Of a stretch of 64,000 bases of DNA, positions 1 to 10,354 are shown piece by piece. The stretch covers positions 14,895 to 78,894 of the forward strand of contig NZ_JAHWDP010000006.1 in NCBI RefSeq assembly GCF_019312585.1, written 5' to 3'. The notes under the pieces are model-generated. The model was not told the DNA's origin and ran no database searches. It saw nothing but the letters and a program-made list of their open reading frames with translations. Each line of letters starts with the position of its first letter. The stretch's first letter is position 1. A program made the position numbers and the translations under genes. The DNA is from Halomarinibacterium sedimenti. Lineage in GTDB: Bacteria; Bacteroidota; Bacteroidia; Flavobacteriales; Flavobacteriaceae.

Positions 1-516
1 CTATGGGCGTAATGGCATCATTGGCATCTAAGGTCTGGATTGGGTCTTCCTCACACTCCGTAATATCCCCCGTGCTGATGGGAGCATCCGCTGCAGGGTT
101 GATCGTTAAGGTAACTGCTGTTCGCGTTAAACTACTACAGTTGGTTTGATCTACAACACCCTCGGCCCAGTAAGTAACAGTGCCTACCGTGTTTAAAATT
201 GGATTCGCAACAACATTGCCGCCAGTGGCAGCATCGTACCAGACAACGCTCTGACCCGCTATGGGCGTAATGGCATCATTGGCATCTAAGGTCTGGATTG
301 GGTCTTCCTCACACTCCGTAATATCCCCCGTGCTGATGGGAGCATCCGCTGCAGGGTTGATCGTTAAGGTAACTGCTGTTCTAGTAAGTGAGCTACAACC
401 ACCAATAGTAACAGTTGCCTCTGCCCAATAGGTAATACTTCCAAGTTGATTCCATATAGGGTTTGCAACGACATTGCCGCCCGTGGCAGCATCGTACCAA
501 GTTATAGTTTGACCTG
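1..516 (-). repeat. Tandem 258-bp (86-codon) Ig-like domain repeats
   Basis: Bases 1-123 are identical to 259-381, a period of 258 bp, which is exactly 86 codons. Sequence upstream of each copy (for example around 191-235 and 449-495) is also very similar. The unit encodes one Ig-like module of the adhesin. Near-identity at DNA level indicates recent duplication or gene conversion, and more copies probably lie beyond the left edge. Confidence 0.9.
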
Positions 517-1387
517 CTGGAACAGTTGCAGTTGCAGTTAAAGTTTGAATTGGATTTTCTTCACACTCGGTTTGATCTCCTCCACTAACAGGAGCACTAG
601 GAGTTACACAACAAGACTGGACATCAATAACATTAGAATGGCTATCGCTATTTGCTGGGACATCACTATCAGTTACAATTACTGTTACAGTTCTAACCCC
701 AGTAGAATTATATGAAACAATATGTGGTCCAGGGCCTACAGCAGTTCCTGGGCTAGCACCAAATCCAAAATTCCAAGTATAGCTATAAGGTGTGTCTCCT
801 CCAGTTGCAGTTCCAGTAAAAGTAAATTGCTCAAAAGCATTTCCAGGGACACAATTAAAAGTAGTTGAAAAATTGGCTACTAAAGGAGCATCAACAACTA
901 TGGGGGGCAATTTTTTACATTTAGGAGTATTACAAATTGTACAAGTACCACCGGGAGAGTTATTCACATTCCAACTAAAAACGGTGTTATTTACAGACAA
1001 GGTTTCTCCACAAGTATATGTTATGGAAGTTATTTGAACACTATGAGGGTTTCCTGCACTGCCATAATCTCCTAAACACTCATTAAAAGTAGAATCATAA
1101 ACTCCATCAATAAATAAATCTCCATATACATTAATATCATACCTATTCGTGGCATTAACATTAAAAACTGCATATATATAGGCAACAACAGGATCACCCG
1201 GCGTACAACTAGTAGATAATGGATTACCATTAATATCTCCAACAAAATAACTCACATCTTGAATATCCTGCGATGTACAATTTGCCCCTGGGCATGGATC
1301 CCCAGGCATCGTTTGACCAAATATTGAGGAAATTGAAAAAAACAATAAAATAAAAATTGTTCTTTTTAAAAACGTAAATTTCTTCAT
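1..1387 (-). CDS. Large secreted adhesin with PKD and Ig-like repeats (3' part outside window)
   Basis: The reading frame is open from an ATG at 1387 to the window edge (462 codons), so the C-terminus is missing. It starts with a signal peptide (MKKFTFLKRT, then a hydrophobic stretch ending near SIFGQ). A region with a PKD-like motif (YTWNFGFG) follows, and then Ig-like modules of the type common in Cytophaga/Flavobacterium adhesins, each with CEEDPIQTL, WYDAATGGN and TYWAE motifs. The last modules are almost identical at DNA level. Such proteins usually end in a type IX secretion sorting domain, which would lie beyond the window. Role inferred: cell-surface adhesion or gliding-related matrix protein. 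The family is clear, the ligand is unknown. Confidence 0.85.
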   Translation of the reverse strand, partial: MKKFTFLKRTIFILLFFSISSIFGQTMPGDPCPGANCTSQDIQDVSYFVGDINGNPLSTSCTPGDPVVAYIYAVFNVNATNRYDINVYGDLFIDGVYDSTFNECLGDYGSAGNPHSVQITSITYTCGETLSVNNTVFSWNVNNSPGGTCTICNTPKCKKLPPIVVDAPLVANFSTTFNCVPGNAFEQFTFTGTATGGDTPYSYTWNFGFGASPGTAVGPGPHIVSYNSTGVRTVTVIVTDSDVPANSDSHSNVIDVQSCCVTPSAPVSGGDQTECEENPIQTLTATATVPAGQTITWYDAATGGNVVANPIWNQLGSITYWAEATVTIGGCSSLTRTAVTLTINPAADAPISTGDITECEEDPIQTLDANDAITPIAGQSVVWYDAATGGNVVANPILNTVGTVTYWAEGVVDQTNCSSLTRTAVTLTINPAADAPISTGDITECEEDPIQTLDANDAITPI

Positions 1388-1559
1388 AATACAATATGTT
1401 ACAACACCAATTAATTTAATTTCTATTTATTCAGTACACTTTATTATGCTAATAGAAAAACAATTAGCTATTACAAATGCATTTATAAATAGTATAGTGG
1501 TAGGTCTGATATGGTAGACTTCAGGGCTAAGTCTACTTATTAGGTAGAATTATCTATAC

Positions 1560-1593
1560 CAAATTTACGTACGAAAATTCTTATTTATTCAAA
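1560..1593 (-). promoter_or_regulatory. Candidate promoter of the adhesin gene
   Basis: On the minus strand, TTTG (1590-1593) is followed after 22 bp by TAAATTTG (1560-1567), matching the Bacteroidota -33/-7 consensus TTTG / TAnnTTTG. It would give a leader of about 165 nt. Such short motifs are frequent in AT-rich DNA, so confidence is low. Confidence 0.35.
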
Positions 1594-1781
1594 ATCAATA
1601 AGTTATTAGTTAAATTCTATGAAAAAATCGACCAAAAGCATAAAAAATGCCAATTTGAGAGAAAATTTCCTTTCTAAACTGTACGTATAAGTACTTATTT
1701 ATTTGAATACAATTAAATAAGCACAATAAAATATCACTTTAAGAATTAAATGCAAATATCAAATTAGAGGCCATGAAAATG

Positions 1782-1789
1782 TATATTTG
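1782..1789 (+). promoter_or_regulatory. Candidate -7 element of prfC
   Basis: TATATTTG matches TAnnTTTG and lies 22 bp before the ATG, giving a leader of roughly 15 nt. No convincing -33 box is seen. Confidence 0.5.
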
Positions 1790-1811
1790 CACCTAATTAT
1801 TCAATAGAAAT

Positions 1812-3410
1812 ATGTCCTTATTAAAAGAAATTCAACGAAGAAAAACCTTCGGAATTATCTCCCACCCAGATGCAGGAAAAACAACTTTAACCGAAAAATT
1901 ATTATTGTTTGGAGGAGCTATTCAAGAAGCTGGGGCCGTGAAAAGCAATAAGATAAAAAAGGGTGCTACAAGTGATTTTATGGAGATTGAACGCCAAAGA
2001 GGTATTTCGGTGGCTACCTCGGTTTTGGCATTTGAATATGAAGGAATTAAAATCAATATTCTAGATACTCCCGGGCATAAAGATTTTGCTGAAGATACGT
2101 TCCGTACCCTGACAGCTGTAGACAGCGTAATTGTGGTAATAGACGTTGCCAAAGGGGTTGAGGAACAAACTAAAAAACTTGTTGAAGTTTGTAGAATGCG
2201 TAATATCCCTATGATAGTTTTTATCAATAAATTGGATAGAGAAGGAAAAGACGCCTTTGAGCTTTTAGATGAAATTGAACAAAAATTAAACCTGCGTGTA
2301 ACACCCCTCTCCTTTCCTATTGGTATGGGATATGATTTTAAAGGGATTTATAATATTTGGGAAAAGAATGTTAATCTATTTAGTGGGGATAGCCGGAAAA
2401 ATATTGAAGAAACCATTGAAATTAAAGATATTTCCTCAAATGAGTTAGATAAATTAATAGGAGAAAAGGCTGCCGAAAACCTTCGGAGTGAATTAGAATT
2501 AGTTTATGAAGTGTATCCAGATTTTGATCTACAGGAATATCTTAGTGGAACTCTTCAACCTGTATTTTTTGGTTCAGCCCTAAATAATTTTGGAGTGCGA
2601 GAGCTACTCGATTGCTTTATTGAAATTGCTCCAAAACCACGGCCCAAAGAAAGTGATACTCGTTTAGTAAAACCTGAAGAAAAAGAATTTTCGGGATTTG
2701 TATTTAAAATTCACGCCAATATGGATCCTAAACATAGAGACAGATTGGCGTTTGTAAAAATTGTTTCGGGAACTTTTGAAAGAAACACAGCATACCTGCA
2801 CGTTCGTAATGGAAAAAAACTAAAATTTTCCAGCCCTAATGCCTTTTTTGCTGATAAAAAAGAAATTGTGGATGTCTCCTATCCTGGTGATATTGTAGGG
2901 CTACACGATACGGGGAATTTCAAAATAGGAGATACCTTAACTGAAGGTGAAGAAATGCGCTATAAAGGTATTCCTAGCTTTTCTCCAGAGCATTTTAAGT
3001 ATATTAATAATGCAGACCCCATGAAAAGCAAACAATTGGAAAAAGGGGTGGACCAATTAATGGATGAAGGAGTTGCTCAGTTATTTATATTAGAGCTTAA
3101 CGGAAGAAAAGTAATTGGGACCGTTGGAGCGCTTCAGTTTGAAGTCATTCAATATCGGCTAGAACATGAATATGGTGCCAAATGTTCGTATGAGAACCTG
3201 AATGTACATAAAGCTTGCTGGGTTGAACCCAAAGATGTAAAAGGTGCGGAATTTGCAGATTTTAAGCGAGTGAAATCAAAGTATTTAGCTAAGGATAAAA
3301 GAGGTCAATTGGTGTTTTTTGCAGATAGTGCATTTACATTACAAATGACACAACAGAAATATCCTAATATTAAATTTCACTTTGTTAGTGAGTTTGAAAA
3401 AATTCAATAA
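1812..3410 (+). CDS. prfC: Peptide chain release factor 3 (RF3)
   Basis: A 532-residue translational GTPase of typical RF3 length. The P-loop HPDAGKTT is at residues 18-25, followed by the switch regions ([15 protein letters not shown]) and the NKLD specificity motif. The C-terminal part ([22 protein letters not shown]) is characteristic of RF3 rather than EF-G. Known role: GTP-dependent recycling of RF1/RF2 after peptide release. The gene stands alone on the plus strand and converges on the next minus gene with only 14 bp between. Confidence 0.97.
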   Translation: MSLLKEIQRRKTFGIISHPDAGKTTLTEKLLLFGGAIQEAGAVKSNKIKKGATSDFMEIERQRGISVATSVLAFEYEGIKINILDTPGHKDFAEDTFRTLTAVDSVIVVIDVAKGVEEQTKKLVEVCRMRNIPMIVFINKLDREGKDAFELLDEIEQKLNLRVTPLSFPIGMGYDFKGIYNIWEKNVNLFSGDSRKNIEETIEIKDISSNELDKLIGEKAAENLRSELELVYEVYPDFDLQEYLSGTLQPVFFGSALNNFGVRELLDCFIEIAPKPRPKESDTRLVKPEEKEFSGFVFKIHANMDPKHRDRLAFVKIVSGTFERNTAYLHVRNGKKLKFSSPNAFFADKKEIVDVSYPGDIVGLHDTGNFKIGDTLTEGEEMRYKGIPSFSPEHFKYINNADPMKSKQLEKGVDQLMDEGVAQLFILELNGRKVIGTVGALQFEVIQYRLEHEYGAKCSYENLNVHKACWVEPKDVKGAEFADFKRVKSKYLAKDKRGQLVFFADSAFTLQMTQQKYPNIKFHFVSEFEKIQ

Positions 3411-3424
3411 CTATCCATCATTTT

Positions 3425-4129
3425 TTATAAATAAATAGCCTGAATATCAATTCTATCTAAATCTCCAAAGGTAGCTCTAAAAGCAGCATCTGCTGTTAAA
3501 TCACCTCCATATACAGCACCATTTAAATGTACACTATAAGTACCCGCTTCTAATGAAATGGTTGTTGATCGTGAATTATAAACATAGCCTGTAGCAGTAT
3601 CACAATTTGAATTTGAATATACAGAACTTGTCATTCCATACGCTTTTGAAGTGTCTGCCGTTGTACCATTTCCTATGTAAAAATAGTTATGTGCAATTTT
3701 AGCTCTTCCATCATCTATTTTAGAGACGCCATCATATCCTTCATAATCTATAGAAATGTAATAAGTGATAACAACTAAAGCTCTTTGAGTTAAGGTAAAA
3801 TTCTTTTGGTATAACTCGGAAGAATTTAACCCAGAATTAGCCGTTGTTTGTACTACGACTGGAGATGAAATTCCCGATTCGGAAACAACTTCACCAGATA
3901 AATCTCCAAGTGAAAGGTTACCATTTGCATCCACCAAAACATTATACTTTGCAGTCCCTCCCAAGTTTTTATTATTGTTTTCGCTATTAAGACCGTCTAC
4001 TCGAATAGTACTAGTATTTCCTGCAATATGTAAAGATTCTTGAGGATTGGTAGTGCCAATTCCAACTTGTGCACTTGCTGTTAACACTGCAAAAATACTA
4101 AGTGCGATAAGCGTAATTTTATTTTTCAT
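3425..4129 (-). CDS. Secreted protein with a fibre-like 'GIGTTNPQ' N-terminus
   Basis: 234 residues with a clear signal peptide (MKNKITLIAL..., cleavage near SAQ). The mature N-terminus VGIGTTNPQESLHI is the motif that opens many Bacteroidota proteins resembling tail-fibre or S74-peptidase-associated stalks. The rest is predicted beta-rich and I recognise no enzyme motif. The gene is 33 bp downstream of another secreted-protein gene in the same direction, so co-transcription is likely. It ends 14 bp from prfC. Function unknown; probably a surface or matrix component. Confidence 0.75.
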   Translation of the reverse strand: MKNKITLIALSIFAVLTASAQVGIGTTNPQESLHIAGNTSTIRVDGLNSENNNKNLGGTAKYNVLVDANGNLSLGDLSGEVVSESGISSPVVVQTTANSGLNSSELYQKNFTLTQRALVVITYYISIDYEGYDGVSKIDDGRAKIAHNYFYIGNGTTADTSKAYGMTSSVYSNSNCDTATGYVYNSRSTTISLEAGTYSVHLNGAVYGGDLTADAAFRATFGDLDRIDIQAIYL

Positions 4130-4162
4130 AATTGAGTGTTTTATAAAAATTTTAATATATAA

Positions 4163-5308
4163 TTAGTTTTGTAATAAGGGTCCATTTGCATTTCCGCTAG
4201 AGCAGGTACAATATTCATCAGACCAAGAAACATAAGTAATTGTTACTGTATTTGTATCACAGGTTCCTGAATTAGGGAAGGGTAAACAAACCTCATATTC
4301 AAAAACAACATCGCCTAAAAATCCCGTTTCAGGAGTGTAAGAATAACTTCCATCTGAATTAAATGTAAAATCTTGACCTGCAGGTGTAGGCCCTGAAACT
4401 AATGAAAAAGTAGAACCTGAAGGAATGCTATTGGTAACTACAGAACCATCAAATTGAGTGTCCAAACAAGCTTTTTCATTTATGGCTTGTGCATACTTTT
4501 GAACAACAAATACTTTACCATCGGCATGGTCGAGAGTAGCTCCCACTAGTTCCACTTTAGTTATAACAGATCCTGTTGGAGCTAAATCGTCCAATTTAAA
4601 TATGGCTATACCTATGGTTCCGTTATTTTCCTGAACCCTTCCAGAATTCCAATAATCCACTCCTGCCGGCGGAGCATTAAACAATGGTCCCCATTGAGTT
4701 GAATTTGCTCTCACAAACGTATCTCCTAAAAATTGCTCTGGACCTCCACCACTTGGAGTACCATATACGGCAATATAGTAACAGTTATTTGCATTCCTTT
4801 CTGAGACTGCTAATAGGCCCCCTTCATTTGAAGGGATTCCTGGATTAAAATAAAGTGTTTGTAACTGGGCATCGGTAGTTGCAACGGCATTAAAATCACC
4901 ACAAATGTCACGTCCATTTGGATTTGCTACGAAATAATGATTCAAATTTTTATCTTGATATGCTGCCTGAGCGTGTAAATTCCACGTTGGATTTGAGCTA
5001 TTATTATTTACTACCACTCCATTCAAATATATATTATTTGTGGAATGTCCCGCTGGACCCACCCTGGTCATCTCATAAGAAGTAGGGGCCGCAAAGGCTT
5101 CAAAAACCTCTCCGTCTATAGTAATGGATTTAATAGTAGCAGGATTGCTAGGTATTGTTTGTACATCTTCCCATTGAAAGGTCACGCCTGTTTGAACAGA
5201 TGGTGCTTGGGTTTGTCCATAATGTTTTCCACTAAGTAGAAAAATTAAGGCAATCGAAAGTATATAAATAAGCCTTTTGAAAAGACCTTTAAACACAGTA
5301 GGTTTCAT
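4163..5308 (-). CDS. Secreted protein with C-terminal cadherin/Ig-like module
   Basis: 381 residues. The N-terminal hydrophobic segment (LIYILSIALIFLLSG, residues about 12-27) looks like a signal peptide. The first two thirds resemble no family I know. The segment near residues 285-355 (DGSYSYTPETGFLGDVVFEYEVC) is the pattern of tandem cadherin-like/Ig_3 surface modules. The last 15 residues (CTCSSGNANGPLLQN) are Cys/Gly/Asn-rich. It probably forms a transcription unit with the downstream fibre-like gene. Likely an exported surface protein; function unknown. Confidence 0.7.
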   Translation of the reverse strand: MKPTVFKGLFKRLIYILSIALIFLLSGKHYGQTQAPSVQTGVTFQWEDVQTIPSNPATIKSITIDGEVFEAFAAPTSYEMTRVGPAGHSTNNIYLNGVVVNNNSSNPTWNLHAQAAYQDKNLNHYFVANPNGRDICGDFNAVATTDAQLQTLYFNPGIPSNEGGLLAVSERNANNCYYIAVYGTPSGGGPEQFLGDTFVRANSTQWGPLFNAPPAGVDYWNSGRVQENNGTIGIAIFKLDDLAPTGSVITKVELVGATLDHADGKVFVVQKYAQAINEKACLDTQFDGSVVTNSIPSGSTFSLVSGPTPAGQDFTFNSDGSYSYTPETGFLGDVVFEYEVCLPFPNSGTCDTNTVTITYVSWSDEYCTCSSGNANGPLLQN

Positions 5309-5613
5309 AAGTTCAATTTGGGTATGAAAACAAGAATTAATTAAAAAAATTAACGGGGGCTCTTGTTTTACTTTACAAATATAAACACATGTTGAAGTAT
5401 TTTCCTACAACCTGTATCGTATATTCGTTATGAGGCAAAATAAAATCGTTTAAGTGCATAAAATTGTGATTTTTACGTACTTAAATTTTCAAGTTTTAAG
5501 GTTAATGGAATGGAAATTGGTGAAGTGGTTGGATAAAATGCACCATATAAATGATGTAAATTCCTATCAAAATAAAAAGTAAACCTTCAAATAACTATTT
5601 GAAGGTTTACTTT
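5309..5613. other. Intergenic region (305 bp) between DUF3467 and the secreted-protein unit
   Basis: There is no gene. The left part holds the candidate promoter of the 5308 gene and the right end a strong terminator (both listed separately). An imperfect inverted repeat, TTTAAGTGC (about 5449) with GTACTTAAA (5477-5485), surrounds a TACGTAC heptamer at 5474-5480. Otherwise nothing recognisable. Confidence 0.6.
5376..5383 (-). promoter_or_regulatory. Candidate -7 element of the 5308 gene
   Basis: On the minus strand the sequence reads TATATTTG, an exact TAnnTTTG match, about 68 bp before the ATG at 5308. No good -33 element is visible. Confidence 0.45.
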
Positions 5614-5615
5614 TT
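5574..5615 (-). terminator. Rho-independent terminator ending the rpoBC operon
   Basis: Perfect 19-bp inverted repeat: 5574-5592 pairs with 5597-5615 around a 4-nt loop. The arms begin and end in A/T runs, so it could act in both directions. It overlaps the stop codon of the DUF3467 gene (5614-5616), so ribosomes finishing that gene run into the hairpin. Confidence 0.9.
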
Positions 5616-5931
5616 AAGCTTCTCCTGTAGGCCCAAAATTAATAGGCATAGGTGGCTGTTGATAGTCTTTTATTTCGCCGTGAGCATTTTCAAACCTCGC
5701 AACGTTGTCGCTTAATGCTTTTAAAAATCGCTTTGCGTGTTGCGGTGTGAGTACAATTCTAGATTTTACTTTACTCTTAGGCACCCCTGGCATGATAGTA
5801 ACAAAATCTACTACAAATTCAGATTGAGAATGATTTATGATAGCAAGGTTACTGTAAATTCCTTGTGCTACAGTTTCGTCCAGTTCTATGTTAATCTGTC
5901 CCTTTTTAGGTTGTTTTTTATCTTCTGCCAT
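5614..5931 (-). CDS. DUF3467 family protein
   Basis: 105 residues, with a Lys-rich N-terminus and then a conserved domain (QINIELDETVAQGIYSNLAIINHSQSEFVVDF, VKSRIVLTPQHAKRFLKAL). This is the DUF3467 family, common in Bacteroidota; its biochemical role is not established. It is 57 bp behind rpoC on the same strand and is followed by the operon terminator, so it is probably co-transcribed with the RNA polymerase genes. A link to transcription is only inferred from position. The ATG at 5931 is the only plausible start. Confidence 0.88.
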   Translation of the reverse strand: MAEDKKQPKKGQINIELDETVAQGIYSNLAIINHSQSEFVVDFVTIMPGVPKSKVKSRIVLTPQHAKRFLKALSDNVARFENAHGEIKDYQQPPMPINFGPTGEA

Positions 5932-5949
5932 AATGATTCTGTTTTAAAC

Positions 5950-5977
5950 AATTTGCGCTCCTTTCGGAGCGCAAATT
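5950..5977 (-). promoter_or_regulatory. Intercistronic hairpin between rpoC and DUF3467
   Basis: A 12-bp perfect GC-containing stem (5950-5961 with 5966-5977). As minus-strand RNA the loop is GAAA, a stable GNRA tetraloop. The following U tract is weak, so it is probably a partial terminator, processing site or mRNA-stabilising hairpin rather than a full stop. Confidence 0.7.
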
Positions 5978-5988
5978 TCAATAATATA

Positions 5989-8900
5989 TTAATTGTAATT
6001 TACTTCTTGTTTGGCTTTGGTCATTTCTTCAAATTCCTCCTTTGAGCCAACAATAATTGTATCATATCTTCTCATTCCTGTACCGGCTGGAATTCTGTGA
6101 CCTACAATTACGTTTTCTTTTAATCCTTCTAAAGTATCCACTTTTCCGTTTACTGCTGCTTCATTAAGTACTTTAGTAGTTTCCTGGAATGAGGCTGCAG
6201 AAATAAACGATTTCGTTTGTAATGAAGCTCTTGTAATACCTTGTAAGATTGGTGTTGCCGTAGCAGGAACCGCATCACGCGCTTCAACTAAAGCTTTATC
6301 CTCTCTTTTTAGAATAGAGTTTTCATCTCTCAACTCACGTGAAGAAATAATTTGTCCTTCCTTAAGGTTTTCAGAATCTCCAGCATTTTCAACTACCTTC
6401 ATTCCAAAAATCTTATCGTTTTCTTCAATGAAATCGTCTTTATGAACTAATTGATCCTCTAAGAATAACGTATCGCCCGTATCTACAATTCGAACTTTAC
6501 GCATCATCTGGCGAACAACCACTTCAAAGTGCTTATCATTAATCTTCACCCCTTGTAAACGATATACTTCCTGAACCTCGTTTACCAAGTACTGTTGTAC
6601 AGCAGATGGTCCTTTAATGTTCAAGATATCATCTGGAGTTACAGAACCGTCAGACAACGGCATCCCTGCACGCACATAATCGTTCTCCTGAACTAGGATT
6701 TGGTTTGATAATTTTACCAAGTATTTCTTAATTTCTCCTAGTTTAGACTCTACGATAATTTCACGGTTACCACGCTTAATCTTTCCGAAGGAAACGACAC
6801 CATCAATTTCACTTACTACAGCTGGGTTTGAAGGGTTACGAGCTTCAAACAACTCTGTAACTCTTGGAAGACCCCCTGTAATATCTCCTGCTTTTGCAGA
6901 TTTACGAGGTATTTTCACTAGAATCTTACCTACCTTAATTTTATCGTTATCATCCACCATTAAGTGAGCTCCTACAGGTAAGTTATATGATCTTATAACC
7001 TCTCCTTTAGAATCTAAAATTTGAAGGGTTGGTATTTTCTTTTTATCTCTAGATTCTGAAATTACTTTTTCTTGGAAACCAGTTTGTTCATCAATTTCAA
7101 CCTGATAAGTAACTCCTTGCTCTATGTTATCGTACTTAATTTTTCCAGCAAATTCTGAAATAATTACTCCGTTATACGGATCCCAAGAACAAACAACATC
7201 TCCTCTTTTAACTTTTTGACCATCTTTAACAAAAATAGAAGAACCGTAAGGTATATTATTGGTACTTAAGGTAATTCCTGTTTCAACATCTACTAATTTA
7301 GCTTCAGAGGTTCTAGAAATTACGATATCAATTGGCTTTCCTTCGTTATCTTCTCCTTTTACAGTCTTAAGGTCTTCAATTTCTACACGACCATCAAACT
7401 TAACAGTTAATTTGTTTTCTTCAGAAATGTTACCAGCAATACCTCCCACGTGGAATGTACGAAGTGTTAACTGAGTTCCTGGTTCACCAATAGATTGTGC
7501 AGCAACTACTCCTACGGCTTCACCTCTTTGAACCATTTTATTGGTAGCAAGGTTTCTTCCGTAGCATTGTGCACAGATTCCTTTTTTGGCTTCACAAGTT
7601 AGTGCTGAACGAACTTCAACAGATTCAATTGGAGAGTTTTCAATCTTATCTGCAATGACATCTGAAATATGTCCACCTGAAGCAACATATAGTTCCTTGG
7701 TTAATGGGTCATAAACATCATTTAATGAAGTTCTACCTTTAATTCTCTCGGCAAGTGTTTCTACTACTTCTTCATTCTTCTTTAATGGCATTACTTCAAT
7801 TCCTCGAAGTGTTCCACAATCTTCGGTGTTGATTATAACATCCTGAGAAACATCTACCAAACGACGCGTTAGGTATCCAGCATCGGCAGTTTTAAGAGCC
7901 GTATCTGCAAGTCCCTTACGCGCACCGTGTGTAGAAATAAAGTATTCTAAAATTGAAAGTCCTTCCTTAAAGTTAGAAAGAATTGGGTTTTCAATAATTT
8001 CACCACCACCAGAGCTAGATTTTTTAGGTTTCGCCATTAATCCACGCATACCTGTTAACTGACGGATTTGCTCCTTTGAACCCCTCGCACCAGAATCAAG
8101 CATCATATATACCGAGTTAAACCCTTGTTGGTCTTCTCGAATACGTTTCATAGATAGCTCAGTCAATTCAGCATTGGTAGCTGTCCAAATATCAATTACC
8201 TGATTGTAACGCTCGTTATTGGTAATTAATCCCATATTGTAGTTGGCAATAATTCCATCTACTTGGGCATTGGCAGAGTCAATCATACTCTGTTTTTCAG
8301 CTGGGATAATAATATCACCTAAACTGAATGACAATCCACCTTCAAATGCAAACTTATATCCTAAGTTTTTAATTTGATCTAAGAATTCGGCTGTTTTAGG
8401 TACCGATGTTACCGATAAAATATTACCAATAATATCACGAAGTGATTTCTTAGTTAATACCTCATTTATAAATCCTGCTTCCTCTGGCACACTATCGTTA
8501 AAGATAATTCTACCAATGGTAGTTGTTATAATTTTCGTTACTAATTCACCTTCTTCATCAAGGTCTTTAGTTCTTACTTTTACTTCGGCATTAAGCTCAA
8601 CTTTCTTTTCATTGTAAGCAATAAATGCTTCTTCTGGCGAGTAGAACGTTAAGCCTTCTCCTTTTACTTTGTGCTCTTCTGTAGACTTACGAAGTTTGGT
8701 CATATAATAAAGACCCAACACCATATCTTGAGAAGGAACCGCCACTGGAGAACCGTTGGCCGGATTCAAGATATTATGAGAAGCCAACATTAATAATTGT
8801 GCTTCCAAAATTGCTTCTGGCCCTAATGGAAGGTGCACTGCCATTTGATCCCCATCAAAATCCGCGTTAAACGCAGTACATACCAATGGGTGCAATTGGA

Positions 8901-10287
8901 TTGCTTTTCCTTCAATTAATTTAGGCTGGAATGCTTGAATACCTAAACGGTGAAGTGTAGGAGCACGGTTTAGCAATACTGGATGCCCTTTAAGAACGTT
9001 TTCCAAAATATCCCAAACTACAGGCTCTTTTTTATCTATAATCTTTTTAGCAGACTTTACTGTTTTTACAATACCTCTTTCAATTAATTTTCTAATAACA
9101 AAAGGCTTGTATAGCTCGGCAGCCATATCTTTAGGAATACCGCACTCAAATAATTTTAATTCAGGTCCAACAACAATTACCGAACGAGCTGAATAATCCA
9201 CACGCTTACCTAGTAAGTTTTGACGGAAACGTCCTTGTTTTCCTTTTAATGAATCGGAAAGTGATTTTAACGGACGGTTACTATCGGTTTTAACTGCTGA
9301 AGATTTACGCGTATTATCAAATAATGAATCTACCGATTCCTGAAGCATACGCTTTTCGTTACGTAAAATTACTTCAGGAGCTTTAATTTCCATCAATCGC
9401 TTTAAACGATTGTTTCTAATAATTACTCGACGATATAAATCATTTAAATCTGAAGTAGCAAAACGACCTCCATCTAGCGGCACCAAAGGACGTAATTCTG
9501 GTGGAATTACAGGAACCACCTTCATAATCATCCATTCAGGCTTGTTCTCTCTATTTTTTGCTGCTTCACGGAAGGCTTCAACCACTTGAAGTCTCTTTAA
9601 AGCTTCGGTTTTACGTTGTTTTGAAGTTTCGTGATTTGCTTTATGACGTAATTCGAAAGATAATTTATCTAAATCGATACGGTTTAAAAGCTCGATAAGA
9701 CATTCAGCTCCCATTTTAGCAATAAACTTGTTAGGGTCTGTATCGTCTAAATATAAATTCTCCTGAGGAAGTGTGTCTAAAATATTTAGGTACTCTTCTT
9801 CCGTAAGGAAATCTAACCTTTGAACTGGCTCTCCTTCTTCATTCTTTGCAATACCTGGCTGAATTACCACATATCTTTCGTAGTAAATAATCATATCCAA
9901 TTTCTTGGATGGTAAGCCTAATAGGTATCCTATTTTATTTGGAAGTGAACGGAAATACCAAATATGTGCAACTGGCACCACTAAGTTGATGTGTCCAACA
10001 CGGTCACGACGTACTTTCTTTTCGGTAACTTCTACACCACAACGGTCACAAACAATACCTTTATATCGAATTCTTTTATATTTACCACAGGCACATTCGT
10101 AGTCTTTTACAGGACCAAAAATACGCTCACAGAAAAGACCGTCACGCTCTGGTTTGTGCGTACGGTAGTTAATAGTTTCTGGTTTTAAAACCTCTCCACG
10201 AGATTCTGCCAAAATAGCCTCTGGAGAAGCTAAACCAATTGAAATCTTGTCAAATTTCTGTACTGTGTTTTCTTTATTTCTTGACAT
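5989..10287 (-). CDS. rpoC: DNA-directed RNA polymerase subunit beta'
   Basis: 1432 residues, typical of Bacteroidota beta'. The N-terminal zinc-binding cysteines (CACGKY...CDRCG) and the catalytic NADFDGD motif (residues 474-480, three Asp holding Mg2+) are intact. The second cysteine cluster ([13 protein letters not shown]), bridge/trigger-loop sequences ([11 protein letters not shown]-like: [16 protein letters not shown]) and the C-terminal GHRIPAGTG are present. It forms the active site together with beta. It is 88 bp downstream of rpoB. Translation starts at [12 protein letters not shown] with no Shine-Dalgarno sequence. Confidence 0.99.
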   Translation of the reverse strand: MSRNKENTVQKFDKISIGLASPEAILAESRGEVLKPETINYRTHKPERDGLFCERIFGPVKDYECACGKYKRIRYKGIVCDRCGVEVTEKKVRRDRVGHINLVVPVAHIWYFRSLPNKIGYLLGLPSKKLDMIIYYERYVVIQPGIAKNEEGEPVQRLDFLTEEEYLNILDTLPQENLYLDDTDPNKFIAKMGAECLIELLNRIDLDKLSFELRHKANHETSKQRKTEALKRLQVVEAFREAAKNRENKPEWMIMKVVPVIPPELRPLVPLDGGRFATSDLNDLYRRVIIRNNRLKRLMEIKAPEVILRNEKRMLQESVDSLFDNTRKSSAVKTDSNRPLKSLSDSLKGKQGRFRQNLLGKRVDYSARSVIVVGPELKLFECGIPKDMAAELYKPFVIRKLIERGIVKTVKSAKKIIDKKEPVVWDILENVLKGHPVLLNRAPTLHRLGIQAFQPKLIEGKAIQLHPLVCTAFNADFDGDQMAVHLPLGPEAILEAQLLMLASHNILNPANGSPVAVPSQDMVLGLYYMTKLRKSTEEHKVKGEGLTFYSPEEAFIAYNEKKVELNAEVKVRTKDLDEEGELVTKIITTTIGRIIFNDSVPEEAGFINEVLTKKSLRDIIGNILSVTSVPKTAEFLDQIKNLGYKFAFEGGLSFSLGDIIIPAEKQSMIDSANAQVDGIIANYNMGLITNNERYNQVIDIWTATNAELTELSMKRIREDQQGFNSVYMMLDSGARGSKEQIRQLTGMRGLMAKPKKSSSGGGEIIENPILSNFKEGLSILEYFISTHGARKGLADTALKTADAGYLTRRLVDVSQDVIINTEDCGTLRGIEVMPLKKNEEVVETLAERIKGRTSLNDVYDPLTKELYVASGGHISDVIADKIENSPIESVEVRSALTCEAKKGICAQCYGRNLATNKMVQRGEAVGVVAAQSIGEPGTQLTLRTFHVGGIAGNISEENKLTVKFDGRVEIEDLKTVKGEDNEGKPIDIVISRTSEAKLVDVETGITLSTNNIPYGSSIFVKDGQKVKRGDVVCSWDPYNGVIISEFAGKIKYDNIEQGVTYQVEIDEQTGFQEKVISESRDKKKIPTLQILDSKGEVIRSYNLPVGAHLMVDDNDKIKVGKILVKIPRKSAKAGDITGGLPRVTELFEARNPSNPAVVSEIDGVVSFGKIKRGNREIIVESKLGEIKKYLVKLSNQILVQENDYVRAGMPLSDGSVTPDDILNIKGPSAVQQYLVNEVQEVYRLQGVKINDKHFEVVVRQMMRKVRIVDTGDTLFLEDQLVHKDDFIEENDKIFGMKVVENAGDSENLKEGQIISSRELRDENSILKREDKALVEARDAVPATATPILQGITRASLQTKSFISAASFQETTKVLNEAAVNGKVDTLEGLKENVIVGHRIPAGTGMRRYDTIIVGSKEEFEEMTKAKQEVNYN

Positions 10288-10354
10288 AATGCTGAAAATA
10301 TTCTTTAAATTTTTGAAACGGGATTTTTAACTATCCCAAACCCGAATGGAAGAG

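Larger units (their letters stand above)
1388..1811. other. Divergent intergenic region (424 bp)
   Basis: There is no coding sequence. The region is AT-rich and separates the adhesin (minus) from prfC (plus). It holds candidate promoters for both genes and several symmetrical elements: a perfect 8-bp inverted repeat at 1514-1536 (GTAGACTT, 7-nt loop, AAGTCTAC), the palindrome TAAGTACTTA at 1688-1697, and TACGTAC at 1566-1572 and, inverted, at 1681-1687. The function of the symmetrical elements is unknown. Confidence 0.7.

Noticed and set aside
1-516. CRISPR array from the regular repeats
   Set aside because: The period is 258 bp, in frame and coding for Ig-like modules; there are no short spacers or cas genes.
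792-1037. Open frame on the plus strand inside the adhesin
   Set aside because: It is the shadow of the minus-strand Ig/PKD gene, whose frame is open over the whole 1-1387 and has a signal peptide and domain motifs.
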